From: Coriobacteriia bacterium
GTDB lineage: Bacteria > Actinomycetota > Coriobacteriia > Coriobacteriales > Atopobiaceae
DNA length: 64,000 nucleotides
Assembly: GCA_030530145.1 (NCBI GenBank)
Contig: JAUMVN010000005.1
Span: 28,457 to 92,456, forward strand
Reading direction: 5' to 3'
Shown: piece by piece, positions 49,931 through 60,330 of the stretch
Numbering within the stretch: the first letter of the stretch is position 1
Layout of the letters: every line of letters begins with the position of its first letter
Made by a program: the position numbers and the translations under genes
The notes under the pieces: model-generated
What the model was told of the DNA's origin: nothing
Databases searched by the model: none
The model's input: only the letters and a program-made list of their open reading frames with translations

Positions 49931-51112
49931 ATGGCATCTGCACCTGCCCGCCTGGCGAGTTTCGTCAAGACAAACCACCGCTACGTGCTGCTCGGCACCT
50001 CGGTGGTCGCATTCATCGGCATGCTCTTCTCGAGCTCGGCGCGCCCGGCGATGAGCTTCCTTGCGAACGCCTTCGCGGTCGAGCTCGTCATGTACTACCT
50101 CTGCGCGGCGTGGCTCGTGGTCTCGGTCGTGGCGCTTCTCTTCAAGCTCACGCACTGGAAGAACTACGCCGAGACGGCTCCCTTCGCCAAGCCCGCCGTG
50201 GCGACCGGCCTGCGTTACGCGAGCTACGTCGTCTGGCTCTGCGCGGCCGTGCTCTTCGTTGACCGCGCCGTGATGGGCTTCGCCTCGGCCTGGGCCGTGG
50301 CCGCCGCCGCGACCTCGATGCCGGGCGACATGCTCACGCAGATCCTTTATATGTTCCAGCAGGGCCGCCAGACCTACCTCACCGGCGCCATCACCACCAT
50401 TGAGCTGGCCGTCTTCGGCACTATCATCGCCTTCTTCCTGGCGCTGCTCCTCGCCGCGGTGCGCATCCTCGAGATCGACCGCTCGGACAACGACTTCGTC
50501 CGCTTCCTCAAGAAGGTCGGCGTCGGCTTCGCGAAGGTCTACTCCACCGTGGTCCGCGGCACCCCGATGCTCGTCCAGGGCGTCATCGTTTATTACCTGG
50601 GCTTTGCCATCGTGAGCAGCACGGGCATGTCCATCACCGAGGTCAACGGCATCTGGACGCGCTTCATCGCCGGCCTCGTCGTCGTTTCGCTGAACTCGAC
50701 CGCCTACATGATGGAGGTCCTGCGCGGCGGCATCGAGTCCGTGGACAAGGGCCAGATGGAGGCGGCGCGCTCGCTCGGTCTCTCGCAGTGGCAGGCGATG
50801 CTCAAGGTCGTCTTCCCGCAGGGCATCAAGTACGCCATCCCCGGACTTTCCAACGAGCTCGTCATCAACATCAAGGATTCTTCGGTGCTCTCGGTCATCG
50901 GCGTGTTCGACCTGGCCTTCGCCGCCTCCACCGTGGCTGGCATCTACTACAAGCAGCTCAACGCCTACCTGGTCATCGCCGTGTTCTACCTCATCATGAC
51001 GGCCTTCGCGTCGTGGCTGCTCGGCAAGCTCTCCGGGCTTCTGGACGTCCAGAGCAAGCCGGTTGGAAGCACTTCTGACGCGGGCCCGATCGTAGAGAAG
51101 GCGGAGGCTTAA
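49931..51112 (+). CDS. Amino-acid ABC transporter permease
   Basis: A 393-aa HisM/GlnP-type permease. About four hydrophobic segments in the first 140 residues precede the usual core, so it is longer than the family's typical 220-250 aa. The core begins near [18 protein letters not shown] and has [17 protein letters not shown] and the EAA loop [20 protein letters not shown] that docks the ATPase. It lies between its binding protein and ATPase, which starts 2 bp after its stop. Confidence 0.94.
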   Translation: MASAPARLASFVKTNHRYVLLGTSVVAFIGMLFSSSARPAMSFLANAFAVELVMYYLCAAWLVVSVVALLFKLTHWKNYAETAPFAKPAVATGLRYASYVVWLCAAVLFVDRAVMGFASAWAVAAAATSMPGDMLTQILYMFQQGRQTYLTGAITTIELAVFGTIIAFFLALLLAAVRILEIDRSDNDFVRFLKKVGVGFAKVYSTVVRGTPMLVQGVIVYYLGFAIVSSTGMSITEVNGIWTRFIAGLVVVSLNSTAYMMEVLRGGIESVDKGQMEAARSLGLSQWQAMLKVVFPQGIKYAIPGLSNELVINIKDSSVLSVIGVFDLAFAASTVAGIYYKQLNAYLVIAVFYLIMTAFASWLLGKLSGLLDVQSKPVGSTSDAGPIVEKAEA

Positions 51113-51114
51113 TC

Positions 51115-51969
51115 ATGGCAAACGAGAAGTACGCGAAGATCGCCGCCACCGTCGCGGGCAGGGAGTATGACCCCGCCAACCCCGTCACCGTTGGTGCTGC
51201 TGACGGATTCTCGCAGATAAGCACCCCGGCCGACGAGCCGGTGATCCGTGTCGAGGGCCTGCGCAAGTCCTTCGGCAGCCTCGAGGTCCTGCGCGACATC
51301 GACCTTTCCGTCATGCCGGGCCAGGTTGTGACTATCATCGGCGCGTCGGGCTCCGGCAAGTCGACCCTGCTGCGCTGCCTGAACCTCCTCGAGACCCCGG
51401 ACGCGGGCCACGTCTGGTTCCACGGCTCCGACCTCGCGGCCGACCACGTGGACGTGAACAAGCTCCGCGAGAAGATCGGCATGGTCTTCCAGGGCTTCAA
51501 CCTGTTCAACAACATGAACGTGCTGGACAACTGCACGCTCGCGCCCGTGACGCTCAAGAAGATGACCAAGGCCGAAGCCGAGGAGGTCGCCCGCAAGCAC
51601 CTCGATGAGGTGGGCCTGTCCAGCTTCGTGACCGCCGACGTGCGCCGTCTCTCCGGCGGGCAGAAGCAGCGCGTCGCCATCGCCCGCGCGCTCTGCATGC
51701 AGCCCGACCTCATGCTCTTCGACGAGCCGACCTCCGCGCTCGACCCCGAGATCTCCGGCGAGGTCCTGAACGTTATGCGCGACCTCGCTGCCGAGGGCAT
51801 GACGATGGTCGTTGTCACTCACGAGATGGCCTTCGCGAAGAGCGTCTCCGACGAGCTCGTCTTCATGGACAAGGGCGTCATTGCCGAGAAGGGCGACCCG
51901 CAGAAGATGTTCACCGACCCCGAGCACCCCCGCACCCGGGAGTTCCTCTCCCGCTACCTCGAGAGCTAG
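51115..51969 (+). CDS. Amino-acid ABC transporter ATP-binding protein (GlnQ/HisP type)
   Basis: A 284-aa ATPase. Residues about 1-40 are an extra, family-atypical N-terminal stretch. Then come [19 protein letters not shown], Walker [11 protein letters not shown]-loop [12 protein letters not shown], signature [17 protein letters not shown], Walker [15 protein letters not shown] and the switch [10 protein letters not shown], all diagnostic of polar amino-acid importers. An in-frame start further in is possible, but ATG 51115 is kept because GGAGGC precedes it. Confidence 0.95.
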   Translation: MANEKYAKIAATVAGREYDPANPVTVGAADGFSQISTPADEPVIRVEGLRKSFGSLEVLRDIDLSVMPGQVVTIIGASGSGKSTLLRCLNLLETPDAGHVWFHGSDLAADHVDVNKLREKIGMVFQGFNLFNNMNVLDNCTLAPVTLKKMTKAEAEEVARKHLDEVGLSSFVTADVRRLSGGQKQRVAIARALCMQPDLMLFDEPTSALDPEISGEVLNVMRDLAAEGMTMVVVTHEMAFAKSVSDELVFMDKGVIAEKGDPQKMFTDPEHPRTREFLSRYLES

Positions 51970-51978
51970 CCGGCATTT

Positions 51979-52044
51979 GGGACAGTCCCGAACGCCGCCG
52001 CGATGCGTTACTCTTTGACCAGATAGATACGGGACTGTCCCCTT
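51979..52044. repeat. Inverted repeat GGGACAGTCCCG ... CGGGACTGTCCC
   Basis: GGGACAGTCCCG (51979-51990, itself a near-palindrome) and CGGGACTGTCCC (52030-52041) form 12-bp arms around 39 bases, followed by CTTT. It could terminate the transporter operon. The motif also resembles dispersed palindromes mobilised by REP-type transposases; none is encoded here. Confidence 0.65.
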
Positions 52045-52066
52045 TGCGGGTCACGGGAGGTAAGAC

Positions 52067-53995
52067 ATGCAGGACGGGTTCGTCAAGGTCGCGGCCATAA
52101 CGCCGGAGGTGCGCGTCGCCGACGTCGCCCACAACGTCAACGCCTGCGTGGAGGCCGCGCGGCGGGCCTGCACCGAGGACGGCGCGATGGTCGTCGTGCT
52201 GCCTGAGCTCTGTCTCACGGCCTACACCTGCGAGGACCTTTTCTGGCAAGACGCGCTGCTCGCCGCCGCCGAGCGCGGCCTTGCCGACTTCGCTCGCGAG
52301 ACCTCCGACTTGAACGCGCTGCTGCTCGTGGGCCTGCCCGTCCGCGTGAACGCCAAGCTCTACAACTGCGCGGCCGTCGTCTGCGCCGGCAGCGTGCTCG
52401 GCGTCGTGCCCAAGCGCTACCTCCCCACGTATAACGAGTTCTACGAGGGGCGTCACTTCGTCCCGGGCACCACGGACGTCGTGCCCGTCGACATCGCCGG
52501 CGCCCTCGACGTCCCCTTCGGAACCTCGCAGCTCTTTACCTGCGACGAGCTGCCCGAGCTCAGCGTGGCCGTCGAGCTCTGCGAGGACCTCTGGGTCCCC
52601 GAGCCGCCCTCCATCGCGCACGCCAAGGCCGGCGCCACCCTCGTGTGCAACCTCTCGGCGAGCAACGCCGTCGTCGGCAAGGCGGACTATCGCCGCAGCC
52701 TCGTCTCCGGCCAGTCGGCCCGCCTGATCTGCGCTTATATCTATGCGAGCGCGGGCACCGGTGAGTCTACGCAGGACGTGGTCTTCTCCGGCCACGACCT
52801 CGTCGCGGAGAACGGCCGCGTGCTCGCGGAGGCCAAGCCTTTCGGCGACGGCCGCGCCGTCTCGGAGATCGACGTCCGCCTGCTCGCCGCCGAGCGCCGC
52901 CGCATGTCCACCTTTGATGTGGCTGCAAGCCCGGTACAGCGCGCCTACCACGTCACGCGCTTCTCGCTCGACGTCCGCGAGACGCGCCTTACTCGCTACG
53001 TCGACCCGCAGCCCTTCGTGCCGTCCGACCCTGCCCGCCGCGCCGAGCGCTGCGAGGACGTCTTCAACATCCAGGCCCGCGGCCTCGCCAAGCGCCTGCA
53101 GCACACCCGCGCGACCCATGCCGTCATCGGCATCTCGGGCGGCCTCGACTCCACGCTCGCCCTGCTCGTGACCGCGCGAGCCTTCGACCTGCTCGGCCTC
53201 GACCGCACGGGCATCATCAGCGTGACCATGCCCGGCTTCGGCACCACGGACCGCACGCACGACAACGCCACGCAGCTCACCGAGTCGCTCGGCGCCGACC
53301 TGCGCGAGGTCAACATCGGCGATGCCGTGCGCCTGCACTTCTCCGACATCGGCCACGACGAGTCGGTCCACGACGTCACCTACGAGAACTCCCAGGCCCG
53401 CGAGCGCACTCAGATCCTCATGGACATCGCCAACCAGGAGGGCGGCATGGTCATCGGCACGGGCGACCTCTCCGAGCTCGCACTCGGCTGGGCCACCTAC
53501 AACGGCGACCACATGAGCATGTACGCCGTCAACGCGAGCGTGCCCAAGACGCTCGTGCGCCACCTTGTGCGCTATGTGGCCGATACCTGCGGAAACGCCG
53601 AGGAAGCCGAGGTTCTCTACGACGTGCTCGACACGCCCGTCTCGCCGGAGCTTCTGCCCGCCACCGGCGACGGAAAGATCTCGCAGAAGACCGAGGACCT
53701 CGTCGGCCCCTACGAGCTGCACGACTTCTTCCTCTACGAGGTCCTGCGCCGCGGCACCTCCCCGCGCAAGGTCTACCGCCTCGCCCGTTACGCCCTCGGC
53801 AAGAAGTACGACGACGCGACCATCCTCAAGTGGCTGCGCGTCTTCTATCGCCGCTACTTCGCGCAGCAGTTCAAGCGCAGCTGCCTGCCCGACGGACCCA
53901 AGGTGGGATCGGCGGCTGTGAGCCCGCGCGGCGACCTGCGCATGCCGTCCGACGCCTGCGTCGCTCTCTGGCAAGCCGAGCTGGAGCAGCTGTAG
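52067..53995 (+). CDS. nadE: Glutamine-dependent NAD+ synthetase
   Basis: A 642-aa two-domain enzyme making NAD+ from deamido-NAD+. The N-terminal nitrilase-type glutaminase has a complete Glu-Lys-Cys triad: VLPELCLTAY, VPKRYLPTYNEFYEGRHF and ELCEDLWVPEPPS (Cys at about residue 172). The C-terminal synthetase has the pyrophosphate loop GISGGLDSTLA near residue 358 and GTGDLSELALGWATYNGDHM. Ammonia is channelled between the sites. GGGAGG precedes the ATG. Confidence 0.96.
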   Translation: MQDGFVKVAAITPEVRVADVAHNVNACVEAARRACTEDGAMVVVLPELCLTAYTCEDLFWQDALLAAAERGLADFARETSDLNALLLVGLPVRVNAKLYNCAAVVCAGSVLGVVPKRYLPTYNEFYEGRHFVPGTTDVVPVDIAGALDVPFGTSQLFTCDELPELSVAVELCEDLWVPEPPSIAHAKAGATLVCNLSASNAVVGKADYRRSLVSGQSARLICAYIYASAGTGESTQDVVFSGHDLVAENGRVLAEAKPFGDGRAVSEIDVRLLAAERRRMSTFDVAASPVQRAYHVTRFSLDVRETRLTRYVDPQPFVPSDPARRAERCEDVFNIQARGLAKRLQHTRATHAVIGISGGLDSTLALLVTARAFDLLGLDRTGIISVTMPGFGTTDRTHDNATQLTESLGADLREVNIGDAVRLHFSDIGHDESVHDVTYENSQARERTQILMDIANQEGGMVIGTGDLSELALGWATYNGDHMSMYAVNASVPKTLVRHLVRYVADTCGNAEEAEVLYDVLDTPVSPELLPATGDGKISQKTEDLVGPYELHDFFLYEVLRRGTSPRKVYRLARYALGKKYDDATILKWLRVFYRRYFAQQFKRSCLPDGPKVGSAAVSPRGDLRMPSDACVALWQAELEQL

Positions 53996-54025
53996 CGACG
54001 TGCGGGGCGGGGAATGTTTCTGTGG

Positions 54026-54064
54026 GGCCGGGGCCGCGTGGGCATGGACCCCGGCCTCGGCCTT
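54026..54064 (+). terminator. Terminator after nadE
   Basis: GGCCGGGG (54026-54033) pairs with CCCCGGCC (54049-54056), followed by TCGGCCTTCTT. Weak T run. Confidence 0.55.
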
Positions 54065-54103
54065 CTTGCGCTATATCGGCACCGCGTCGACGCCTCTGGA
54101 GAA

Positions 54104-54246
54104 CCAAACTCCTGAGAATGTACGATTGAAATTGGACCGGGCGAGTAGCCAGCCCGAAATCGGCCGCGTTTGACCAGTTGCTAGTGCGCAAAAGGCCCGC
54201 TCTACTCGGTAAGTGGGATTTCAATCGTACATTCACAGGAGTTTGG
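54104..54246. repeat. Palindromic element, CGAGTAG family, copy A2
   Basis: 29-bp outer arms with one mismatch: 54104-54132 (CCAAACTCCTGAGAATGTAC...) and 54218-54246. Inner CGAGTAG (54142-54148) pairs with CTACTCG (54202-54208). Compared with 22048-22187, both arms change together at several places, so pairing is conserved although sequence is not. It fills much of the 482-bp nadE-groES gap. Confidence 0.85.
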
Positions 54247-54477
54247 GGCGTGCGGGGCCCGCGGGGGGTCTAAAAGAGCTACGCCTTGACTCCGGCCGAC
54301 CCTTCGCGATTCTTTGCGGGTGCCCCTATTCTCGGCGCCATCACAAAATCTAAGTGCCGCGTGTGAGATTTTTTCAATTCGTGCGGTATAACTCCGACGC
54401 ACTGGGTATTATTCTGACCGTTGGACAAAGCGCCCGGCCAAACATCGCGCGGGCGCACCCCAGAAGGAGGAAACATC

Positions 54478-54768
54478 ATGACTCTTAAGCCTCTCGGCGA
54501 TCGCGTTCTCGTCAAGCCCGCCCCCAAGGAGGAGAAGACCTCCAGCGGCCTCTACATCTCCAGCGGCGCGCAGGAGAAGCCCCAGCGCGGCGAGGTCGTC
54601 GCCGTGGGCGCCGGCAAGCTCAACGACAAGGGCGAGCGCGTTGCCATCGACGTCAAGGTCGGCGACCAGGTCTACTACGGCAAGTTCGGCGGCAACGAGG
54701 TCAAGGTCGACGGCGAGGACTTCCTGCTCCTTCGCGCTGACGACATCTACGCCGTCATCGAGGACTAA
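54478..54768 (+). CDS. groES: Co-chaperonin GroES
   Basis: A 96-aa cap of the GroEL chamber. The start MTLKPLGDRVLVKPAPKEE, the mobile loop region KTSSGLYISSGAQEKPQRGE and the end LLRADDIYAVIE are all standard. GAAGGAGG precedes ATG 54478. The upstream region shows TATAAC (54387-54392) and TATTAT (54407-54412) as possible -10 boxes, but I see neither a CIRCE element nor a HAIR box, so the heat-shock control is not evident. Confidence 0.97.
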   Translation: MTLKPLGDRVLVKPAPKEEKTSSGLYISSGAQEKPQRGEVVAVGAGKLNDKGERVAIDVKVGDQVYYGKFGGNEVKVDGEDFLLLRADDIYAVIED

Positions 54769-54798
54769 CTCCCGGCCTCGCGCCGATTCCCGGCTTAA

Positions 54799-56475
<1,677 letters not shown>

Positions 56476-56509
56476 GGGCCCAAACCCTCGGCGGTAAGAC
56501 GCACCTGAT

Positions 56510-56603
56510 GCGGCGGCCCCGACCTGCGGGTTTCCAGCATAGTGACTTCGCGCTTCGCGCTCAGAAGCACTTTGCTCGGAAACCCTGCGGTCGGGGCCGC
56601 CGC
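56510..56603 (+). terminator. 94-base hairpin after groEL
   Basis: A 26-base left arm (56510-56535, GCGGCGGCCCCGACC...) pairs with 56578-56603 with three mismatches, and inside it AGCATAGTG pairs with CACTTTGCT. No T run. The remaining bases to 56958 hold no gene I can support; TTTGCCCAGTTG at 56818-56829 recalls the tips of two palindromic elements. Confidence 0.65.
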
Positions 56604-56961
56604 TTGCCGTTGCTCGGCCGCGCGAGGGTTCGGAAGGTCGCCTGAGGGGTGAAGAGGCGTCTGGGGTTGTGGGTTGCACGTTAATGTGGGGGTTGGGGCC
56701 CGTTTGAGGGGTCGCTTGGGGCTGGCTGATCAAAAAATCGAGATTGTGCGTGCGATTTTGGGCTTGTTGCGGGATTTGGGCGCGAGTTTAAGTTGTCGCC
56801 TGCTCCTTGAAATCGCGTTTGCCCAGTTGAGCTAGATCCATTGGCATATAAAAACTACAATGAAGCACGCAGGACCTCGTTTTTTTGTCGCGGAGTTCGC
56901 CCAAACACAGCGTGAGGGCTGCGGGCTACAATAAACAACTGCTACCGCGGAGAGGAGAGTG

Positions 56962-58248
56962 GTGCCGGTGGCCCAGAAGAGGGATTTTCTCGACGATTTG
57001 ATCGACATCCAGAGCGACTGGCAGGCGCTCTCGAACCCGTTCAGCGACATCGCCGAACAGCTTGCGTTGGACCCGAGCCAGCGCAAGGTGTTCAACCCGG
57101 CCGACTATAAAGAGAAGCCGTTTGCGAACTCGAACCGCTGCCTGCGCACGGCGTCCGGGCGCGACGAGGTGTGCTCACGCTGCATGGACGTGTGCCCGGT
57201 CCATGCCATCACCATCCATAAGCAGTCGGTGATCATCGGCGAGGATTGCCGCAAGTGCGGCCTGTGCGCCGCCGCCTGCCCGACGGAGACCATCAGCACG
57301 CGCCGCCACATGCCGCGCCAGGTCTACGACAAGATCGCGCGCGCGGCGAGCGCCTACGAGCAGTGCTACGTCACCTGCACGCGCGCCCTCAAGCGCCTGC
57401 CCAAGGACAACGAGGTCGTGCTCGGCTGCGTGGGCTCCATTAGCCGCGACCTGTGGTTCTCGCTTCTTGCCGACTACGACAATATCAGCGTCTACCTGCC
57501 CGTGGGCATCTGCGACCGCTGCAAGACCACGACCGGCGAGGAGTTCTACTGCGACGCCATCGGCACCGCAGAGGAATGGGCACAGGCCTCGCTCGGCCTC
57601 GTCGCCGACGAGTCCGAGATGACGCACGAGCTCACGCGCGAGTACAAGCGCTCGCAGTTCATGAGCTCGGCCGTCCACTCCGCCGAGCGCCTGCTCACGC
57701 GCACGAACCCGGCGCTCGCCGGCGCCAAGGCCGTCGCGAACAAGATCCAGGCCCACGCCTCTCGCCTCGACCAGCTTCAGCGCCAGCTCGAGTCCGCCGT
57801 GGGCGCGAAGACCTCCAGCAACCGCATGCGCATGCTCACCCAGAACCGCAAGCTCATGATGGGCGCGCTTCAGCACGACGAGGGCCTGGCCAAGTACATC
57901 GACCTGCAGGTCCCGGTCTGCGACTCCTCCAAGTGCACCATGTGCGGCGAGTGCGCCAAGGTCTGCACGCCGCGCGCGCTCGACCTGGACATGAACGGCC
58001 GCGTGACCGTGGCAAGCTCCTATTGCGTGAGCTGCGGCGCCTGCGTCGCCGTCTGCGAGGAGGGCGCCCTTTCCATGGGGCCCATGGACGTCCGGGAGCT
58101 CGTGGTGCCCGACAAGGCCGCCGAGGAGGCCCGTCGCAAAAAGGCCCAGGCAAAGGCCGAGGCGCAGAAGTATATTGAACAAGGAAAAAAGCAGCTGAAC
58201 CGTGCGGCAGACGCCCTCGAGGGCCTCTCCGACGACGGCAAGAAGTAA
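56962..58248 (+). CDS. Double-ferredoxin-domain iron-sulfur protein of unknown function
   Basis: A 428-aa protein. The N-terminal ferredoxin module has CSRCMDVCPVHAI and CRKCGLCAAACPTE. Scattered cysteines follow mid-protein (LGCVGSISRDLW, GICDRCKTTTGEEFYC). The C-terminal module has CTMCGECAKVCTPRALDL and CVSCGACVAVCEEGAL, before a charged helical tail. The pattern suggests soluble electron transfer or a scaffold with up to four clusters plus the central Cys set. I do not recognise a named family. Start is one of three GTG codons (56959, 56962, 56968) after GAGAGGAG. It lies 15 bp before ychF. Confidence 0.85.
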   Translation: MPVAQKRDFLDDLIDIQSDWQALSNPFSDIAEQLALDPSQRKVFNPADYKEKPFANSNRCLRTASGRDEVCSRCMDVCPVHAITIHKQSVIIGEDCRKCGLCAAACPTETISTRRHMPRQVYDKIARAASAYEQCYVTCTRALKRLPKDNEVVLGCVGSISRDLWFSLLADYDNISVYLPVGICDRCKTTTGEEFYCDAIGTAEEWAQASLGLVADESEMTHELTREYKRSQFMSSAVHSAERLLTRTNPALAGAKAVANKIQAHASRLDQLQRQLESAVGAKTSSNRMRMLTQNRKLMMGALQHDEGLAKYIDLQVPVCDSSKCTMCGECAKVCTPRALDLDMNGRVTVASSYCVSCGACVAVCEEGALSMGPMDVRELVVPDKAAEEARRKKAQAKAEAQKYIEQGKKQLNRAADALEGLSDDGKK

Positions 58249-58263
58249 GTTAGGAGTCCTTTC

Positions 58264-59340
58264 GTGTCTCTTTCCATCGGCATCGTCGGCCTGCCCAACG
58301 TCGGCAAGTCGACCCTCTTCACTGCGCTCACCAAGAAGGGCGGCCTGGCGGCCAACTACCCCTTCGCCACGATCGACCCCAACGTCGGCATCGTCGACGT
58401 GCCCGACGACCGCCTGCAGAAGCTCGCCGACATCGTGCATCCGGGCCGCATCGTGCCGGCCACGGTCGAGTTCGTGGACATCGCGGGCCTGGTCAAGGGC
58501 GCGAACGAGGGCGAGGGCCTCGGCAACCAGTTCCTCGCGAACATCCGAGAGACCGACGCCATCTGCGAGGTCGTCCGCTACTTCAGCGACCCCAACGTCA
58601 TGCGCGAGGTCGGCCGCACCGGCGAGTTCGTCGACCCGGCGGGCGATGCCGACACCATCATGACCGAGCTCATCCTCGCCGACCTGGGTACGCTCGAGAA
58701 GCAGCTGCCCAAGCTCGAGAAGGACGCCAAGCGCGACAAGGAGCTCCAGCCTAAGCTCAACGTGGCCAAGCGCCTCCAGGCGTGGCTCAACGACGGCAAG
58801 CGCGCCGCGACCATGGAGATGACCGACGAGGAGCGCGTGGCCGCCAAGGGCCTCTTCCTTCTTACCATGAAGCCGATCCTTATGGTGGCCAACGTCGACG
58901 AGGACCAGCTGGGCGAGACCCCGGCCGCCATCGACGGCGTGACGCCCATCCCTATCTGCGCGAAGGTCGAGGCTGAGCTTTCCGAGCTCGACGCCGACGA
59001 GGCCGCCGAGTATCTGGCGGACCTGGGCCTCGAGAAGTCCGGCCTGGAGACCCTGGCGCAGGCGGCCTATCGGCTGCTCGGCCTGCAGAGCTACTTCACC
59101 GCCGGCGAGATGGAGGTCAAGGCCTGGACCGTCCGCATCGGCGCGAAGGCCCCCGAGGCCGCGGGCGTGATCCACTCCGACTTCGAGCGCGGCTTCATCA
59201 AGGCCGAGGTCGCTTCTTACGAGGACTACGTCGCGCTCGGCGGCGAGGCCGGCTGTAAGAACGCCGGCAAGCTCCGTATCGAGGGCAAGGACTACGTGGT
59301 CGCCGACGGCGACGTCATGCACTTCCGCTTCAACGTGTAG
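58264..59340 (+). CDS. ychF: Redox-regulated ATPase/GTPase YchF
   Basis: A 358-aa Obg-related P-loop protein. G1 is [17 protein letters not shown], followed by [19 protein letters not shown] and G3 [19 protein letters not shown]. The C-terminal TGS domain carries [20 protein letters not shown] and ends in [15 protein letters not shown]. YchF binds ATP in preference to GTP and associates with ribosomes. It starts with GTG after TTAGGAG. Confidence 0.96.
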   Translation: MSLSIGIVGLPNVGKSTLFTALTKKGGLAANYPFATIDPNVGIVDVPDDRLQKLADIVHPGRIVPATVEFVDIAGLVKGANEGEGLGNQFLANIRETDAICEVVRYFSDPNVMREVGRTGEFVDPAGDADTIMTELILADLGTLEKQLPKLEKDAKRDKELQPKLNVAKRLQAWLNDGKRAATMEMTDEERVAAKGLFLLTMKPILMVANVDEDQLGETPAAIDGVTPIPICAKVEAELSELDADEAAEYLADLGLEKSGLETLAQAAYRLLGLQSYFTAGEMEVKAWTVRIGAKAPEAAGVIHSDFERGFIKAEVASYEDYVALGGEAGCKNAGKLRIEGKDYVVADGDVMHFRFNV

Positions 59341-59358
59341 GCACCCTGGCGCCGCCGT

Positions 59359-60318
59359 CTACGCGAGCTCGTCGTACACGGCGGCGCTTATCCGCGCCAT
59401 CAGCTCGTTCGCCTCGTCGTAGCCGAGGTCGTGCGTGAGGACGACGATCACGTACGGGTGCTCGCCGTACACGATGCCGCCGTCGTGGCGGACATCGTCC
59501 GTGGAGCCGGTCTTGTGGCCGAAGACGGCGCCGTCCGGCAGGCCCTGCGCGAGGCCCTCGTCGTCCTCCTGGTCCAGGAGGAACTCCTCGGCGCGCGCAC
59601 AGGACGCGGCCGACGCCAGTGTCCCGTTGGCAACCTCGTAGAGAAGCTCCGCGGCATCGTTCGCGCTGATCAGGTTGTAGAGCCCGTCGTCGGCAGAGAC
59701 CATCAGCTTGTGCGCCAGCTGCGTGCTGCCCAGCCCCAGCTCAGAGGCCTTTGCCTGGATAGCCTCGACGCCCATCCGGTCGATGAGCACGTTCGTGCCC
59801 ACGTTGTCGCTCTGGTAGATCATGCGGTGCGCGACCTCGTCGAGCGTGTATTCGGTGCCGGGCTGGTCCGACTGCATCGATCCGGACCCGCCCACGATGT
59901 CCTCCGGGTCGAGCGCGTAGCTATCGTCGGCAGAAAGCTCGCCCGCATCCACCTCGTCGAGGTACTCCGCGAGCACGAGCAGCTTAATCATCGACGCCGA
60001 CTGCACCGGCTCGTCGCCATTGACATCGAACTTGCCGCTGCCGTCGAGCATCCGCACGCTCACCGCGACCTGGCCTGTATAGTCGGCAAGAAGCCCGCTC
60101 ACGGCCGCCTGGGCGCCGCTCATGTCTGTAGCAGGCACCGGCTCGTTCCCGACTGCGGCCGAGGCGGTGACGACGTCAATCACCCCCTCGGCGGCCTGCG
60201 CGGCCCCGACCGCCGCATACCCCGCATGTACGCCGGCGCACAAACACGCCGCGATGGCGAGCGATCCGGCTGCCACCGCGGCGTATTGTGTGTTCGATAT
60301 CCCGTATTCGATGGGCAC
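59359..60318 (-). CDS. Exported class A beta-lactamase-fold serine hydrolase
   Basis: A 319-aa protein. A hydrophobic segment (AAVAAGSLAIAACLCAGVHA) near the N-terminus is a signal or anchor. The serine hydrolase domain has SxxK at S109-K112 (SASMIKLL), SDN at about 170-172 (YQSDNVGTN) and KTG near residue 273 (GHKTGSTDD). The Glu166-Asn170 deacylation motif of true class A beta-lactamases is not apparent in the omega-loop region, so it is more likely a cell-wall-associated peptidase or penicillin-binding-like enzyme than a resistance factor. The gene starts (GTG) 12 bp after the LCP gene and should be co-transcribed with it. Confidence 0.87.
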   Translation of the reverse strand: MPIEYGISNTQYAAVAAGSLAIAACLCAGVHAGYAAVGAAQAAEGVIDVVTASAAVGNEPVPATDMSGAQAAVSGLLADYTGQVAVSVRMLDGSGKFDVNGDEPVQSASMIKLLVLAEYLDEVDAGELSADDSYALDPEDIVGGSGSMQSDQPGTEYTLDEVAHRMIYQSDNVGTNVLIDRMGVEAIQAKASELGLGSTQLAHKLMVSADDGLYNLISANDAAELLYEVANGTLASAASCARAEEFLLDQEDDEGLAQGLPDGAVFGHKTGSTDDVRHDGGIVYGEHPYVIVVLTHDLGYDEANELMARISAAVYDELA

Positions 60319-60330
60319 GGTAGGGCTGCG

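Noticed and set aside
51979..52044. Insertion sequence remnant at the GGGACAGTCCC repeat
   Set aside because: No transposase fragment or target duplication is visible; it is kept only as an inverted repeat or possible terminator.
54247..54477. CIRCE or HspR (HAIR) element upstream of groES
   Set aside because: I looked for TTAGCACTC-N9-GAGTGCTAA and CTTGAGT-N7-ACTCAAG and found neither; CTTGACTCCGG near 54285 is only a weak half-match.
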